From contig LS997562.1 in assembly GCA_000469685.2 (NCBI GenBank), positions 33,563,715 to 33,627,714 on the forward strand: a DNA stretch of 64,000 nt. The letters run 5' to 3'. The notes beneath the pieces were generated by a model. It saw only the letters and a list, made by a program, of their open reading frames with translations. It was not told where the DNA came from and did not search any database. Shown here one piece after another: positions 1-10,100 of this stretch. The stretch is from Haemonchus contortus (Eukaryota > Nematoda > Chromadorea > Rhabditida > Trichostrongylidae). Every line of letters begins with the position of its first letter. The stretch's first letter is position 1. Position numbers and translations under genes: made by a program.

Positions 1-416
1 CATTCAGTTCTGCCACCCATGTGCATTCGTGAGATGTGGTGGTTAAATACAGCTTGCATGCAATCAGCCCCGTAAAAAGTCTAATTTACTGGAATGCTGA
101 ATCCAAAAGACAAATATGTTATGATATGAGTGGCCATCTTGGATCGCTGCCAAAAATTTACTAACTCGATTCACTTGATGATATAATTGGTGATTATAAT
201 TGTTGGTCTATACTCAAGGGGCCATCATTTCTAAACGCTCCAACTTTTTGGCCAAGAGAACAGCACCCATACTTTGTTTTATTAGTGGATTCCGGACAGC
301 AATCGTCGCTTAATGAATCTCGAAAAAGTATTTTTTCTCATAGTTACAAGTATAAATAATTTTTGCACCAACTTTGAGGTTGGCTTTGTAGAAATTCACT
401 TCCACTCATATTTCAG
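1..416. other. Intron or upstream sequence of the homogentisate dioxygenase gene
   Basis: I see no second coding exon of the dioxygenase here. The stretch ends in a pyrimidine-containing acceptor (CATATTTCAG, ending at 416), so it is most simply the last intron of the gene whose final exon follows. Confidence 0.5.
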
Positions 417-539
417 TCGTTCATGTTCGAGAGCTCGCTGAGCATGGTGATCACAGAGAAGGCTAAGCATGAAAATGTCGATCGTGATTACTACAAGGAT
501 TGGCAGAAGCTTGAGAAACACTTCAAATTTCCTGCGTGA
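417..539 (+). CDS. hgo-1: Homogentisate 1,2-dioxygenase, last coding exon (partial gene)
   Basis: The exon opens after a TTTCAG acceptor and reads SFMFESSLSMVITEK, then about 25 more residues ending KHFKFPA and a TGA stop. The FMFESS block followed by a Tyr/Trp-rich tail (DYYKDWQKLEKHF) is the conserved C-terminus of homogentisate 1,2-dioxygenase, the Fe(II) enzyme that opens the ring of homogentisate to maleylacetoacetate in tyrosine catabolism. The metal-binding core would lie upstream, outside the window. The stop codon overlaps a perfect donor (CCTGC|GTGAGT), so a further downstream exon is possible, but the in-frame TGA makes this the simplest end. An RTE retrotransposon begins about 120 bp further on, in the 3' flank. 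The gene is on the + strand, as is the next gene at 3873. The symbol is that of the C. elegans orthologue and is transferred by similarity only. Confidence 0.8.
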   Translation, partial: SFMFESSLSMVITEKAKHENVDRDYYKDWQKLEKHFKFPA

Positions 540-643
540 GTTTTCTTCTGTTCTGGGTTTACGAATGGCATCACAAGGGGATCAGGGCACTGGGTTCAGG
601 GTTCAGGGCGGAAAATTCATTCCTTCGATCGATATTCATCAAT

Positions 644-658
644 TCCCAATTGTAGTTC
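644..658. repeat. Target-site duplication, left copy
   Basis: TCCCAATTGTAGTTC occurs here and again at 3303-3317. The two copies directly bracket the RTE element, as expected from target-primed reverse transcription. Confidence 0.88.
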
Positions 659-3302
659 TTCTTCTTCTTCTTATTCTTTAGCGTTTGTCCCGCTTGTAAG
701 CGGGGTCCGCTTTTCTGATATGTTGACGCCACTTCTCCCGATTGAACGCTTGATCGGGGTGGATGTTGACCTCTTTAAGATCTTCGTGCAACGTATCGAG
801 CCACCGCTGCTTTGGACGTCCTCTAGGCCGCTTTCCGGACACATCAAGGTTGAGACTGATCTTGCGGACACTGTCGTTCTTTGCGCGAAGAGCATGACCA
901 TACCATCGTAGACGAGCTTCGCGCATTTTATCGACAATTGACGCAACACCAAATCGCTCCCTGATGGCGTCATTACTTATGCGTGCGTGTTACTCCGGCT
1001 GTCCAGCGCAGCATTTTGGTCTCCATCACGCTGAGACGGGCTTCAACCTCTTTGGTTGCAGGCCAGCATTCAGCGCCATATATCGCGACCGGCCGGATGA
1101 CGGTTCTGTAGATCTTGGACTTAAGACGCTCAGGGATGTTCTTATCGCAGAGTACGCCAGTCATTGAGCGCCACTTCAACCACGCTGCGTTCACGCGAGA
1201 ATTCGTTTCAAAACCCAGGCTGCCGTCAGACGCAATTGCCGATCCAAGGTATTTGAAGGTTGTTGTCCGTGTGAGCTCAGTCCCATTGATCTTGATAGAG
1301 CCTGGCTCGCTCGAATCAGTGGTCAAGTACTCAGTCTTTTTGACGTTTAACCTGAGCCCGAACATTGCCAGACGGTCGGACCAGGTCTGCACCTGTGACT
1401 CGAGCTCGCTTTTGTCTTCGCTGGCGAGCATCACGTCATCGGCATAAAGAAGCGTCCACGGAGCCGGCTTTTGGAGGTCTTTTGTGATGGTATCCATGAC
1501 GACAACAAAAAGTAGTGGGGATAACGCAGAGCCTTGGTGTACTCCGACGGAGATGGGAAATTCCGCCGATGTGCCCGCTGCCGTTTGCACTCGGCTCTTT
1601 GGGCTAGTGTAAAGGATGCGCACCCACTCAATGAGCTCTTCGGGTACGCCATGCTGTCGTAAGGCATACCATATAACGTCACGTGGAACGCGGTCGAAAG
1701 CCTTCTCCAAGTCTAGAAAGGCGAGATGTACTGGTCTACGTTTCTCGCGATGCTTTTCTAGAAGGAGGCGAGCGGCGTGTATGGTGTCGATGGTGCTACA
1801 ACCAGCTACAAAACCACACTGGTTATTGGTCAGCTCGACGATATCCCGACGACTGTCTACAATCCGCTCAAAGATTTTCATGCTGTGCGAGAGCAAGCGA
1901 ATCGGACGGTAGCAAGTGCAGTCCCCAAGGCTGCCCTTTTTCTTCCAGATAGGAATCGTCGTGCTCTGTTGCCAGCTCTCAGGCACCTTCTTCTCTGCAA
2001 CGACCTGGTTGAAGAATTCCGTCAACCATCCTGCAGGATTCCAGCCTTTCGATTTCCACAAGTCCGCTGCTACGTCGTCAGGACCACTTGCTTTGCCTGA
2101 CTTCATCTTTTTTGAAGCCGTAATGGTCTCACTCACGGTTATTTTCTGAACGGGACCGTGTACTGGCGGAGCGCAGGGGATGGCGGGATGAGCGAATTCG
2201 ACTGTTGAGTTGTTCGCGAAGTACTCTCGCCATCGTTTCAGTACTTGCCTGCGGTCCGTTAAGAGGCGACCGTTCTCATCATTAATGCCGAAGAACTTTT
2301 CTATATCCTCGGTCTGGCGGTTGCGGGTCTTTGCGAGTCGGTAAACGTACCGCTCACCATCCCGAGCCTCGAGTTTCTTATTAAGGTCGGCATAATGAGC
2401 TGCCTTCTGAAAAACAACGGCCTTCTTCGCCTCTTTCTTCGCTATCTGATAGCGTTGCCAGTTGTCCGCTGTCTTTTCGATAAGAAATGCGTGGTACTGC
2501 TTTTTCTTCTCATAGACTTTATCCCTGACATGGTCCGTCCACAGCCATGTTTGCTTATCGAGCTTCCGCCGTCCAGGCTTGGTCACGCCGAGCTTCGACC
2601 GTGCAACCCGGGTTATCGCTTCCGCAGCTCCCTTCCAAGTTTCGTCGACAGTCGTTACCGCTGGTAACAGAATGCTGGAAACGACGGCCTCTTCTTTCTC
2701 CTTCAGTCGCCACCACTTGATTCTCGCAGGCCCGCACCTTTCTGCTGATTTCGGTTTCGGCGGGGCGATCTTGAACGTACAAATCAGTGGTCGGTATTGT
2801 GTTGCGACCGTTTCATAGGGAACTGTCTTCGCGTCTGTTACGAGCCCCTGATCGCGGTGCCTGACAAGGACAAAATCAATTTGCGTTCTGTTCTCACCGC
2901 TATAGAAGGTGATGAGATGAGAGTCACGTTTGCGAAATCTCGTGTTTACAATGGCGAGATTATGCGAGTCTGCATATTCGAGAATTCGCTCGCCATCAGT
3001 GTTACGTGACCCATATCCGAAACCCCCATGACAGCTATAACCGTCTTTCGTAGCGCCCACGTGACCGTTGAGGTCACCTGCGACAACTATGGCTTCTTGT
3101 AACGGTACTTCAGCTGTCTTCTCATCTAGCAGGTTCCAGAACTTGTCCTTGGTCTGCTCGGAGCATCCAGTCTGCGGAGCATAAGCTGAGAAGAGATGGT
3201 ATTTTTGGCGTTCGACGACTACCACGATCTTCATTAGTCGGTCATCGAAGCGTTCCACGCTTACTATCGAGTCACGGAACCGTTCCGAGACTATTAGTCA
3301 TC
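659..3302 (-). mobile_element. 5'-truncated RTE-type non-LTR retrotransposon insertion
   Basis: The element is bounded on both sides by a 15-bp direct repeat. On the - strand it ends in a short microsatellite tail of GAA/TAA type (659-682 on the + strand is TTC/TTA repeats), the usual RTE 3' end instead of a long poly(A). The 5' end is cut inside the endonuclease domain: the reading frame enters at VSERFRDSIVS without the N-terminal catalytic part of an AP endonuclease. Length is 2644 bp. It sits between the dioxygenase gene and the CaaX-protein gene. The intact duplication and nearly open frame point to a fairly recent insertion. Confidence 0.88.
678..3302 (-). pseudogene. RTE endonuclease/reverse transcriptase ORF, 5'-truncated and frameshifted
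   Basis: About 760 codons are open from the truncated 5' end to a stop at 973. In order, I see the C-terminal part of an APE-type endonuclease (GDLNGHVG; TQIDFVLVRHRD), a connecting region, a reverse transcriptase (YRPIRLLSHSMKIFERI; LAFLDLEKAFDRVPRD; HQGSALSPLLF; YADD near 1440), and a thumb-like region with VKKTEYL. The endonuclease motif normally read as a His before RPL is TQYRPLICTF here, so the presumed catalytic His is Tyr. Just before 973 the frame is lost: after VTRTHK one extra base precedes NDAIRERFGV, and the C-terminal segment (REARLRWYGHAL ... KRPRGRPKQRWLDT ... ending KRDKR) continues in another frame to 678. The copy therefore looks inactive in three ways: truncation, active-site change and frameshift. 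It would have nicked target DNA and copied its RNA for integration. Confidence 0.88.
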
Positions 3303-3317
3303 TCCCAATTGTAGTTC
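3303..3317. repeat. Target-site duplication, right copy
   Basis: Second copy of the 15-bp sequence at 644-658, immediately outside the truncated 5' end of the RTE element. Confidence 0.88.
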
Positions 3318-3872
3318 ATAACCATCAAAGTACCTCTCTGTTGATTTTTATCGTCTTACAATTAGTGGGACGCCTGAGAACTTGCGGTCGCACTGGGTGT
3401 GAACGCCCTTACTTCCTATATACCTCATTTACCCTCTATTCCGGAAGCTCCTAAAGGAAAACTGCATTTTCGGGTTGCTTTCCTACATAAGAAGTTCTAA
3501 GAGTTTTTCTCTCTGTAGGAGGCTTCATCTGATGCTCTAGACCTATTAATTAGCAGAAAGCAACGGTTGTCTCTTGACCAGTATGGTAATTTCGCAGTAA
3601 TACCGTTTTGTTTCAGGGCACCGCGAGTGATGCTCTCTCAGTAAATCCATGAAGGAAGACCGGAAATCAGAAACTCCATGTGACTCTTACTAGATCAAGT
3701 AGAACTGGGATAAATATTTGAAGAGAAAATGTTTTTTATTTGGCTCAGTGGTAGCTATCACCATATTGTATTTCTTACTTTGTATTACCTTTCCTTACGA
3801 TGTTTTGTGCTTTTTTCCACTGCATAGATTCATTTTTCCTCACGACAGGTTCAGGTTTAGTGGAAGGCGCTA
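3318..3872. other. Intergenic, nothing recognised
   Basis: No exon or repeat is recognised. The right end holds a candidate trans-splice acceptor (TTCAGGTTTAG, ending 3860) 12 bp before the start codon of the next gene. Confidence 0.4.
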
Positions 3873-5645
3873 ATGAGCGCTCCAGCCATTAGTCCTGGCA
3901 CCTCGTCACCAGGCAACGGCTATGCCAAGTACCAAATTCGGTCTTCAGGTTCGTCATGAATGTTTTAATGATAAAGTTTATTACTTGGCTCTAGTTGAGC
4001 TCGTTTTTTATGGGAAAGGGACCTCAACGTCGTGAGTAACCGGTAAAACTAGGATAGCGAATAACTCAATATCAAATGATTCAAGAAAGTGAAGTAAAAA
4101 TAAATTCCCGTAATCATTTTTGCCATACAATGTATCTGATACTTATACAAAGGATAAAGTTTATGGCGTTAATCAGTCCATTCTGAGAGATGCGCCCTCG
4201 CACTCGACTTCCATTCAGAATCGTAGTGGCGTATGAGTGTGTATGTGGCCCATACAATGACTTGCGGTGGCCAGCCGATGTACGAGTTAGTGCTTTTATC
4301 CTCTCAGACGAGTCTGGTACCAATTCACCGACCCCGAAGTTATGGAAGGCTTGGTTGGCCGCCGATCCGGGATTCGAACCCCTGACCGTGGGTATGATAT
4401 ATGAAGTGCGCCACTTCCCACTACACCACCTCCACCCGATACTCAAATATTTTCCAAAAATTACAGTTCTCGACGTTAAATGTTGATAATGACGTTACTT
4501 TCGATAATTGCCGGGATATTTTGAAATGCTTTTTTAGATTTATTTGGGAGCAGGATTTTTTATTCTTCTTGAATTACTATCAAGTGAGGGCGAGTTTCCG
4601 GCATTGAATGTCGTCTGCAAGCCGAAAATAACAGTAAATGTACACAATCAACTACAGCATGATAAACGTACATATGACCCTAGATTAGTGTTCAATTACA
4701 ATCAGTTGATTCTAATTAAAACTTTGACAAAGCCTATAGCTCTGTTGCGTTCTGGCTTCTGGTCTCTAATGGTTTGCTCAGAATTCTTTTTCAGGCATTC
4801 CACGAGTGTTAGCTACTGAATCAGAGGTGTTTTCGTTAGAGGACCATGAAAATGACCGTCGGCAGAACGATGAAAATCAGCACCAGTAAGTTCGTATATC
4901 AACGGTTCATAGAAAGCAGTTAAGAGTTTCGACTCGATTCCAGTGAGGAAAATGAGAAAAGTCGATTATTCGATTGTCCTTTGGACAGCGACGAGGAGAA
5001 AGAGACAGCTCATGATGACATTGTCAACAACATACGCCAACACAGTAAGTTTTTCGCGGATATGAAAGTTTTTTCACAATTTTGACTCATAGGGGTAGCC
5101 ATAGGCTGCCAAGCAGTAGTATCCAAAGCCAGTTGATGACGGAGCTTGCTGAAACAACAGTCAGACCCTATCCATTCGATTGTGACCCACCGTAGTTCAG
5201 TAAATAGCCAACATGGAATGCGGAAACCGTAAGTCGAAAAAATAAATAAATAAACAATAAGAGCGTTCATTTGGTCGGTTCCGCGACCTCGGACATGTTT
5301 GAGCTTTGATTGGCTCGGTTGAAATTCATCCGGGATTCGATCTTTTGACCATTCTGTGATAGCATCACCTTTTGCGCCTTACTCCCCACTTCTCCCTTAG
5401 GGTTCTCCTTTCCCCTCCCCCTCTTCAAAATCCAGCTGTCTGATGCTTAACTTTTAGATACCGGTTCAGTGAAGGAAAAATCACGATTAACGGATTCATT
5501 CGATATGGAGGATTCACTGTCTGATGATTTGGATCTCTTACCACCACTGCCTGGAGCTCCCAGTACCAATCACAGTTGGCTAAACAAGTTCCATAGATTG
5601 AACTGTTGTAATCCGAGAATACCGAGCAAATGCTCGATTATGTAG
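3873..5645 (+). CDS. Small acidic protein with C-terminal CaaX (prenylation) box
   Basis: Four exons join with matching phase: 3873-3948, 4795-4885, 4944-5044 and 5458-5645, each with GT donors and AG acceptors. The protein is about 150 residues. It starts MSAPAISPGTSSPGNGYAKY, then has a very acidic, low-complexity middle (HEENEKSRLFDCPLDSDEEK; DSFDMEDSLSDDLDLLPPLP). It ends with a Trp/Leu-containing Cys-rich tail, LNCCNPRIPSKCSIM, then TAG. CSIM is a CaaX box, with the two upstream Cys as possible palmitoylation sites, so I infer a lipid-anchored membrane protein. Final Met would predict farnesylation. No enzymatic domain is visible and I cannot name the family. The 5' acceptor 12 bp before the ATG suggests spliced-leader trans-splicing. 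A SINE (about 4150-4440, opposite strand) sits in intron 1. Confidence rests on phase-consistent splicing and a plausible C-terminus, not on recognised homology. Confidence 0.68.
4150..4440 (-). mobile_element. tRNA-derived SINE, family 'S', full-length copy in intron 1 of the CaaX gene
   Basis: On the - strand it begins with a tRNA-like head: a box A-like GTGGTGTAGTGGGAAGTG and a box B GGGGTTCGAATCCC. It continues through a conserved body and ends in a tail reading TAAACTTTATCCTTTG. The same order and sequence recur at 10343, 25790 and 28556, so this is a dispersed family. Confidence 0.85.
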
Positions 5646-6409
5646 TTGTATATTTCTTATTTGAGTCATACTTATGTACATCAGAGCAGTGATCAAGCTT
5701 TACTACTACTTTTTACTCTTTTCGGTTATGGAATGTACCGAAGGGAGACCGTGCCATCGATGCTTTCTTGCCTTTTTATTTCTCGTTCTCCAATGAGTTG
5801 AGCTGAAGATATTTGTTTTTCAACGGCAGTCATACTTTACAGTTCTGTCGACAAGATGCAAAGTATGAACGCACGCATAGATAACAGTGGTCGCTACCCC
5901 CCTGAATATTGATCTAGTCCTTCGAATCGATAATTGGAATAACTAGCCTTCTAAGATCTAATACTAACAATCTCCGATTATGTACGGGTTACATTGATCT
6001 CACACAAATGCCAGATCTCATTGATATCGATCGATCTCATTGTCGTCCTTTTTGATTTGGTCGTTTTCGCACTCTACATACTTTATAATATATTAGTTTT
6101 ATTTTAATATTATTTGTCATCATCAATAAATTCATGCTATTTCGTCTTGCGATTTCGTTCTGACTGAGACCATCTCCAGTTAGGCCCGAGATATTTGGTT
6201 TGATTAGGTCTTTCAGAATTCCTGGCCTCGAAGGAAGGAGCAGGTTTCACTGACCAGCTGATCCTTCTTCTCGTCACGGGAAAAGGTGTGGGTTCTTGAC
6301 AGGGCGCATGGTATTAGGGGTATAAGGGTCTCGGGTGATGGGGAAAGTTGGGACAGAGTAGCAAAGAGGAGGAAGGGAGGGGAAGAGGATGAAGAGGAAA
6401 AACAAGTCT
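5646..6409. other. 3' flank of the CaaX gene
   Basis: AT-rich 3' flank with AATAAA at about 6125 as a candidate poly(A) signal. No exon recognised. Confidence 0.4.
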
Positions 6410-6535
6410 GCTACCGATTCACCGAAACAAAAGGTTTGGATGATCTAGACGGTTATCGATCCGGGATTCGTTCCCCAGATCATGTGTACGCGATAGTAAA
6501 TCACTTGCCACAACATCACCACTGTCACTGAAGGG
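6410..6535 (-). mobile_element. tRNA-derived SINE, partial and diverged
   Basis: Reading the - strand, the head (GATGTTGTGGCAAGTGATTT, then a degraded box B near 6460) matches the head of the SINE family at 25790. The 3' body is missing or too diverged to follow. Confidence 0.6.
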
Positions 6536-7163
6536 CTCTAACTCAATTTTAATCTGAGATAGCAAGTACACCGTCCCAATGGCATTTCAGCTACCCGTAA
6601 ACGAATGAGCCCAGACTTTGGATTACGGTCTTAGGTTACAGTAAGACACAGTGTCATTCTTTCTGAGATGGCTCTTATTTTCCCATCAGCCAACTCTGAT
6701 TCAACTCTACAAAATTAAAAAGTAGTAGTGGAAAGATAGTTAACGACTCGTTACTGTCCGCTATCCAATGCTTTATGTACAAATACAGGAATTCTTATTC
6801 ACATTTGGAATGACATCAGGGAGAGGTAAAAACAGCTACGAGAATTCTCTCAGATTCTGGATCAAGAGGTATACACAAAGACTACCGTGACAGAAACCGA
6901 GCTATATTTCCGGACGAAAGAGGAGAATCAAGCTTTGTAGGACTCGAAATAGGCTATCAAGGAATTGATGAACTCGAAATAGGCTATCATTATCTTACAT
7001 TAAGAGTATAAGTAGAACAAACCTAGTTTTGAGGTAACGCTAAGGCAGCTCCGACAACTCAAAACACCTACTCAGTACAAGCACAGTAAGAACTATTAAA
7101 TCAACGCAACAAGCCCGAATCTGTAAGGACCTAAGAAGATTCGTACAACTCATTAAATCGTGG
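6536..7163. other. Intergenic between convergent genes
   Basis: This lies between the + strand CaaX gene and the 3' end of the - strand TopBP1 gene. I see a short imperfect direct repeat (GAACTCGAAATAGGCTATCA near 6970, with a relative at 6943) and nothing else. Confidence 0.4.
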
Positions 7164-10100
7164 TTACCTTCTACGGCTCATTAGGAGCTTCTTATAGTCT
7201 AAATGATAGCACGAAGCTTCATCTACATTTTCTTCGAGGAGGAATTTCGATATGTACTCAAGATGGAAGACCTTTGCACCAACGTTGACAAGCATTTCCA
7301 ACTCCTGAACAAACGCCATCAGTTTATATCATGAACATCCCTTTAACCGGTTCGCAGTCTCACCTCGATGCTCCACATCCCACTTACACATACGACAGCA
7401 TGAGTTGGTCGGAAGACGAGTGGAGCGCCTTCACCTCTATGCCTAACGGCAACTTCTGCTCCACCAGCTTTTAGCATTGGACATAAACCAGCTGCTTTGT
7501 CATCCGAACAATACAGAACGCATCGCCATCCAGAAAACGCGCCACGACGCTAAAAGTCAGCAACCTCAACTGTTAATCTCGGTATAGGAATTTCCGAGGT
7601 TAGGAACTCACCGTCGAAGGGCTGTTGCTCTCCAACTTCAAGCGCCACCGTCGACATGCCTGAGCCAATTTCTGTTCTCTTTCCGACCAATTCGTAAGAG
7701 CAAGACGAGATGGCTCGCCGAGTTCGAAATCTGCCTCCTAAAATCATCAGAAATAGAATATTGATTAAACAAGCACAGGAACCTTATAGAATTTAACATT
7801 TCAAATTGTTCTTGGGACCGAATCGAATCCAAAAAGTGTGAGGGTTGACAAACTACAAGAATTCTTCTGATTAAAGTAGGAGATATACAAGAATTACAGC
7901 GAAAGTTATTATTCCAAAAGCTTCGAAACACTTCATGGATGCCCATTCCCTTCGGGGGTAAGTTCAATCACGGTTTCACTCAAATTTGGTAAGCCACCTG
8001 ACAGATGTCTGGCGATAACTGCTCTTTCAGAGAATCCTATTATGCTCAGTGCGTAAGCAAAAAGGGTCGAGCTAAGCATAAGGATCACATAACGTGAATC
8101 CTAATCCAAGAAATCTCTTTCTTTACTTTTCCCCAACAACTGCTTCTATAAGCCGCTTCTTATAAAGAGAACAGTTTTCCCTAATTTGGAAGATGGACGG
8201 TTTCAATAAAGAATTTACATACCGGAAGCCATTTGCCAGCTGCCAAGCTCTGATCTACATAATCGGCACCAACCACCCAACGCCCGCTTGCAATGCAGCC
8301 CATCAGCTTTGCACCACGAATCTACAAATCTTATTTTATCACATAGAATCTCATCTGAGTGAGACTTTACCGCAGCATAATAACGGTATCTTTTGACTTT
8401 TAATAAAATGGATAAATTAATAAAAAGGTTTACTTACAAGTTTCCCACAAATCAAATGAGTACATTCATCGCTTAGTTCACCAGAATCAGCGATTCCTCC
8501 TAATCGGCTAATTATATTTGACAATCGCAATCGTTCCTGAAAGTATGAGGGATGCCAAAAAATATCAGCAGCAATAAAATAAAATATCATCACAAATGAA
8601 TAAGCAAATAACGATAATGTTGCCGCCATGAACAAATAAACATTAAAGTACGTAACGATGACAGATAGCAAACAATTGCATCGGCCGGGAATCGAACCCG
8701 GGCCGCCCGCGTGGCAGGCGAGCATTCTACCACTGAACCACCGATGCTATGACTACATTTTGCAACGGCCGCTTCATGAAACCGTTTGGTTCGATCAATC
8801 TGTTCAGTGCACTACTCGGTCAACAGAACTAAGGTAGACAGCCATTAATTGATCGGTGTATACTAATTGCAATAATTCTGAGGGTGACGTCGTTAGATCA
8901 TTGCCACAGTGACGTACCTATTTCGTACTCTTTTATCTGTGACTAAAACTGAATGGTATGGGATTTCCCTCAAAAAATGATATGAATACTGGCAAGATTG
9001 CCTCAAATCCCATAACCTTTTTCAGAATTATTTTATTCAGTGTTTATTGAGAAGGAGGCAATGGTCTATCTATAAAAACTAATTAATCGAATTCATTAAC
9101 TCTTTGGAGTCGCAACGCCACTACCAACCGACTTAACCCTTCTTCCACTCTTCACTATCAGATTGTTTTTTACCTAACTTTTCATTGATATTAAAATTAA
9201 GCTACCAGTTAGTAAGATTTTAGGTATGTAAGATGACTTTAGATATTTCGACCATAGAAAACATACGTGTGGAAGCACTGATGTAAATATGAATCGCCGA
9301 ACTGTGTTGCTGAACACGATCGAGGTCCTTTCTTGTTTGACAGAAATACGTGCCGATGATGGCTTTGAGGAGTTGCCATTGGCTTCGCCGGATCCTACTC
9401 GATTGTTTTCGTGAACAGCAGCAGCTTGGAGTGATTTTCTGGTTTCTGCTTCAGCGATATCGCCCGTTATAGCATCACCGCCGGCAGCCTTACGCAGGTT
9501 TGAAGATGTTGCATTTGCAGTTAAGCGACCTGGGCCTTGCGGAGAAGAAGAGCCCTGTGGCGGCTGTGGTGTATTGCGCCTTTCGGCTTCAGCTAGACCA
9601 CTCGTAGATGTTTCACCCAGTGCTCTTCGTGGATTCGGTGAAAAGGACTGGGCGGCAGATTGCTGTGGAGCTCCTGCAGCAGACACAGATGGTCCAGAAG
9701 CTGTTCGCCGAATATCCGTTCGACTCGAAATTCTGTCGAAGCCGTCTGAAGCCTGTGCCGGCTGCTTTTCGGTTGCTCTGTAATATAAACTTGGACTATC
9801 GATTTCTCGATTTAATAAAAAAAATGAAATGTATGCCTTCTTCGAAAATATGCCGCGGTTACTACACTGAGTTAAGTTAAAAGTACAAAACTATACCAGT
9901 AAATAATGAAAGTCTCATATTTCAACCGGAAAACGTAAAAATGACATCCAAAATATGAAATGGATCTGTTTTATTCAAGTTTAATTTGTAAATGCCCCCA
10001 TAAACGAATGATCAGAAGCAATATGTACGTACCTATTCTGTGCTTCGTTCGTGCTTCTCGCCAATGGCTCTTGTCCAAAATCATCACTAAAGTTCGTTCC

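Noticed and set aside
4370..4440. tRNA-like sequences with good box B (also near 10580, 26030, 28600)
   Set aside because: The acceptor and D stems do not pair, and each continues into a conserved roughly 200-bp body, so these are SINE heads and not tRNA genes.
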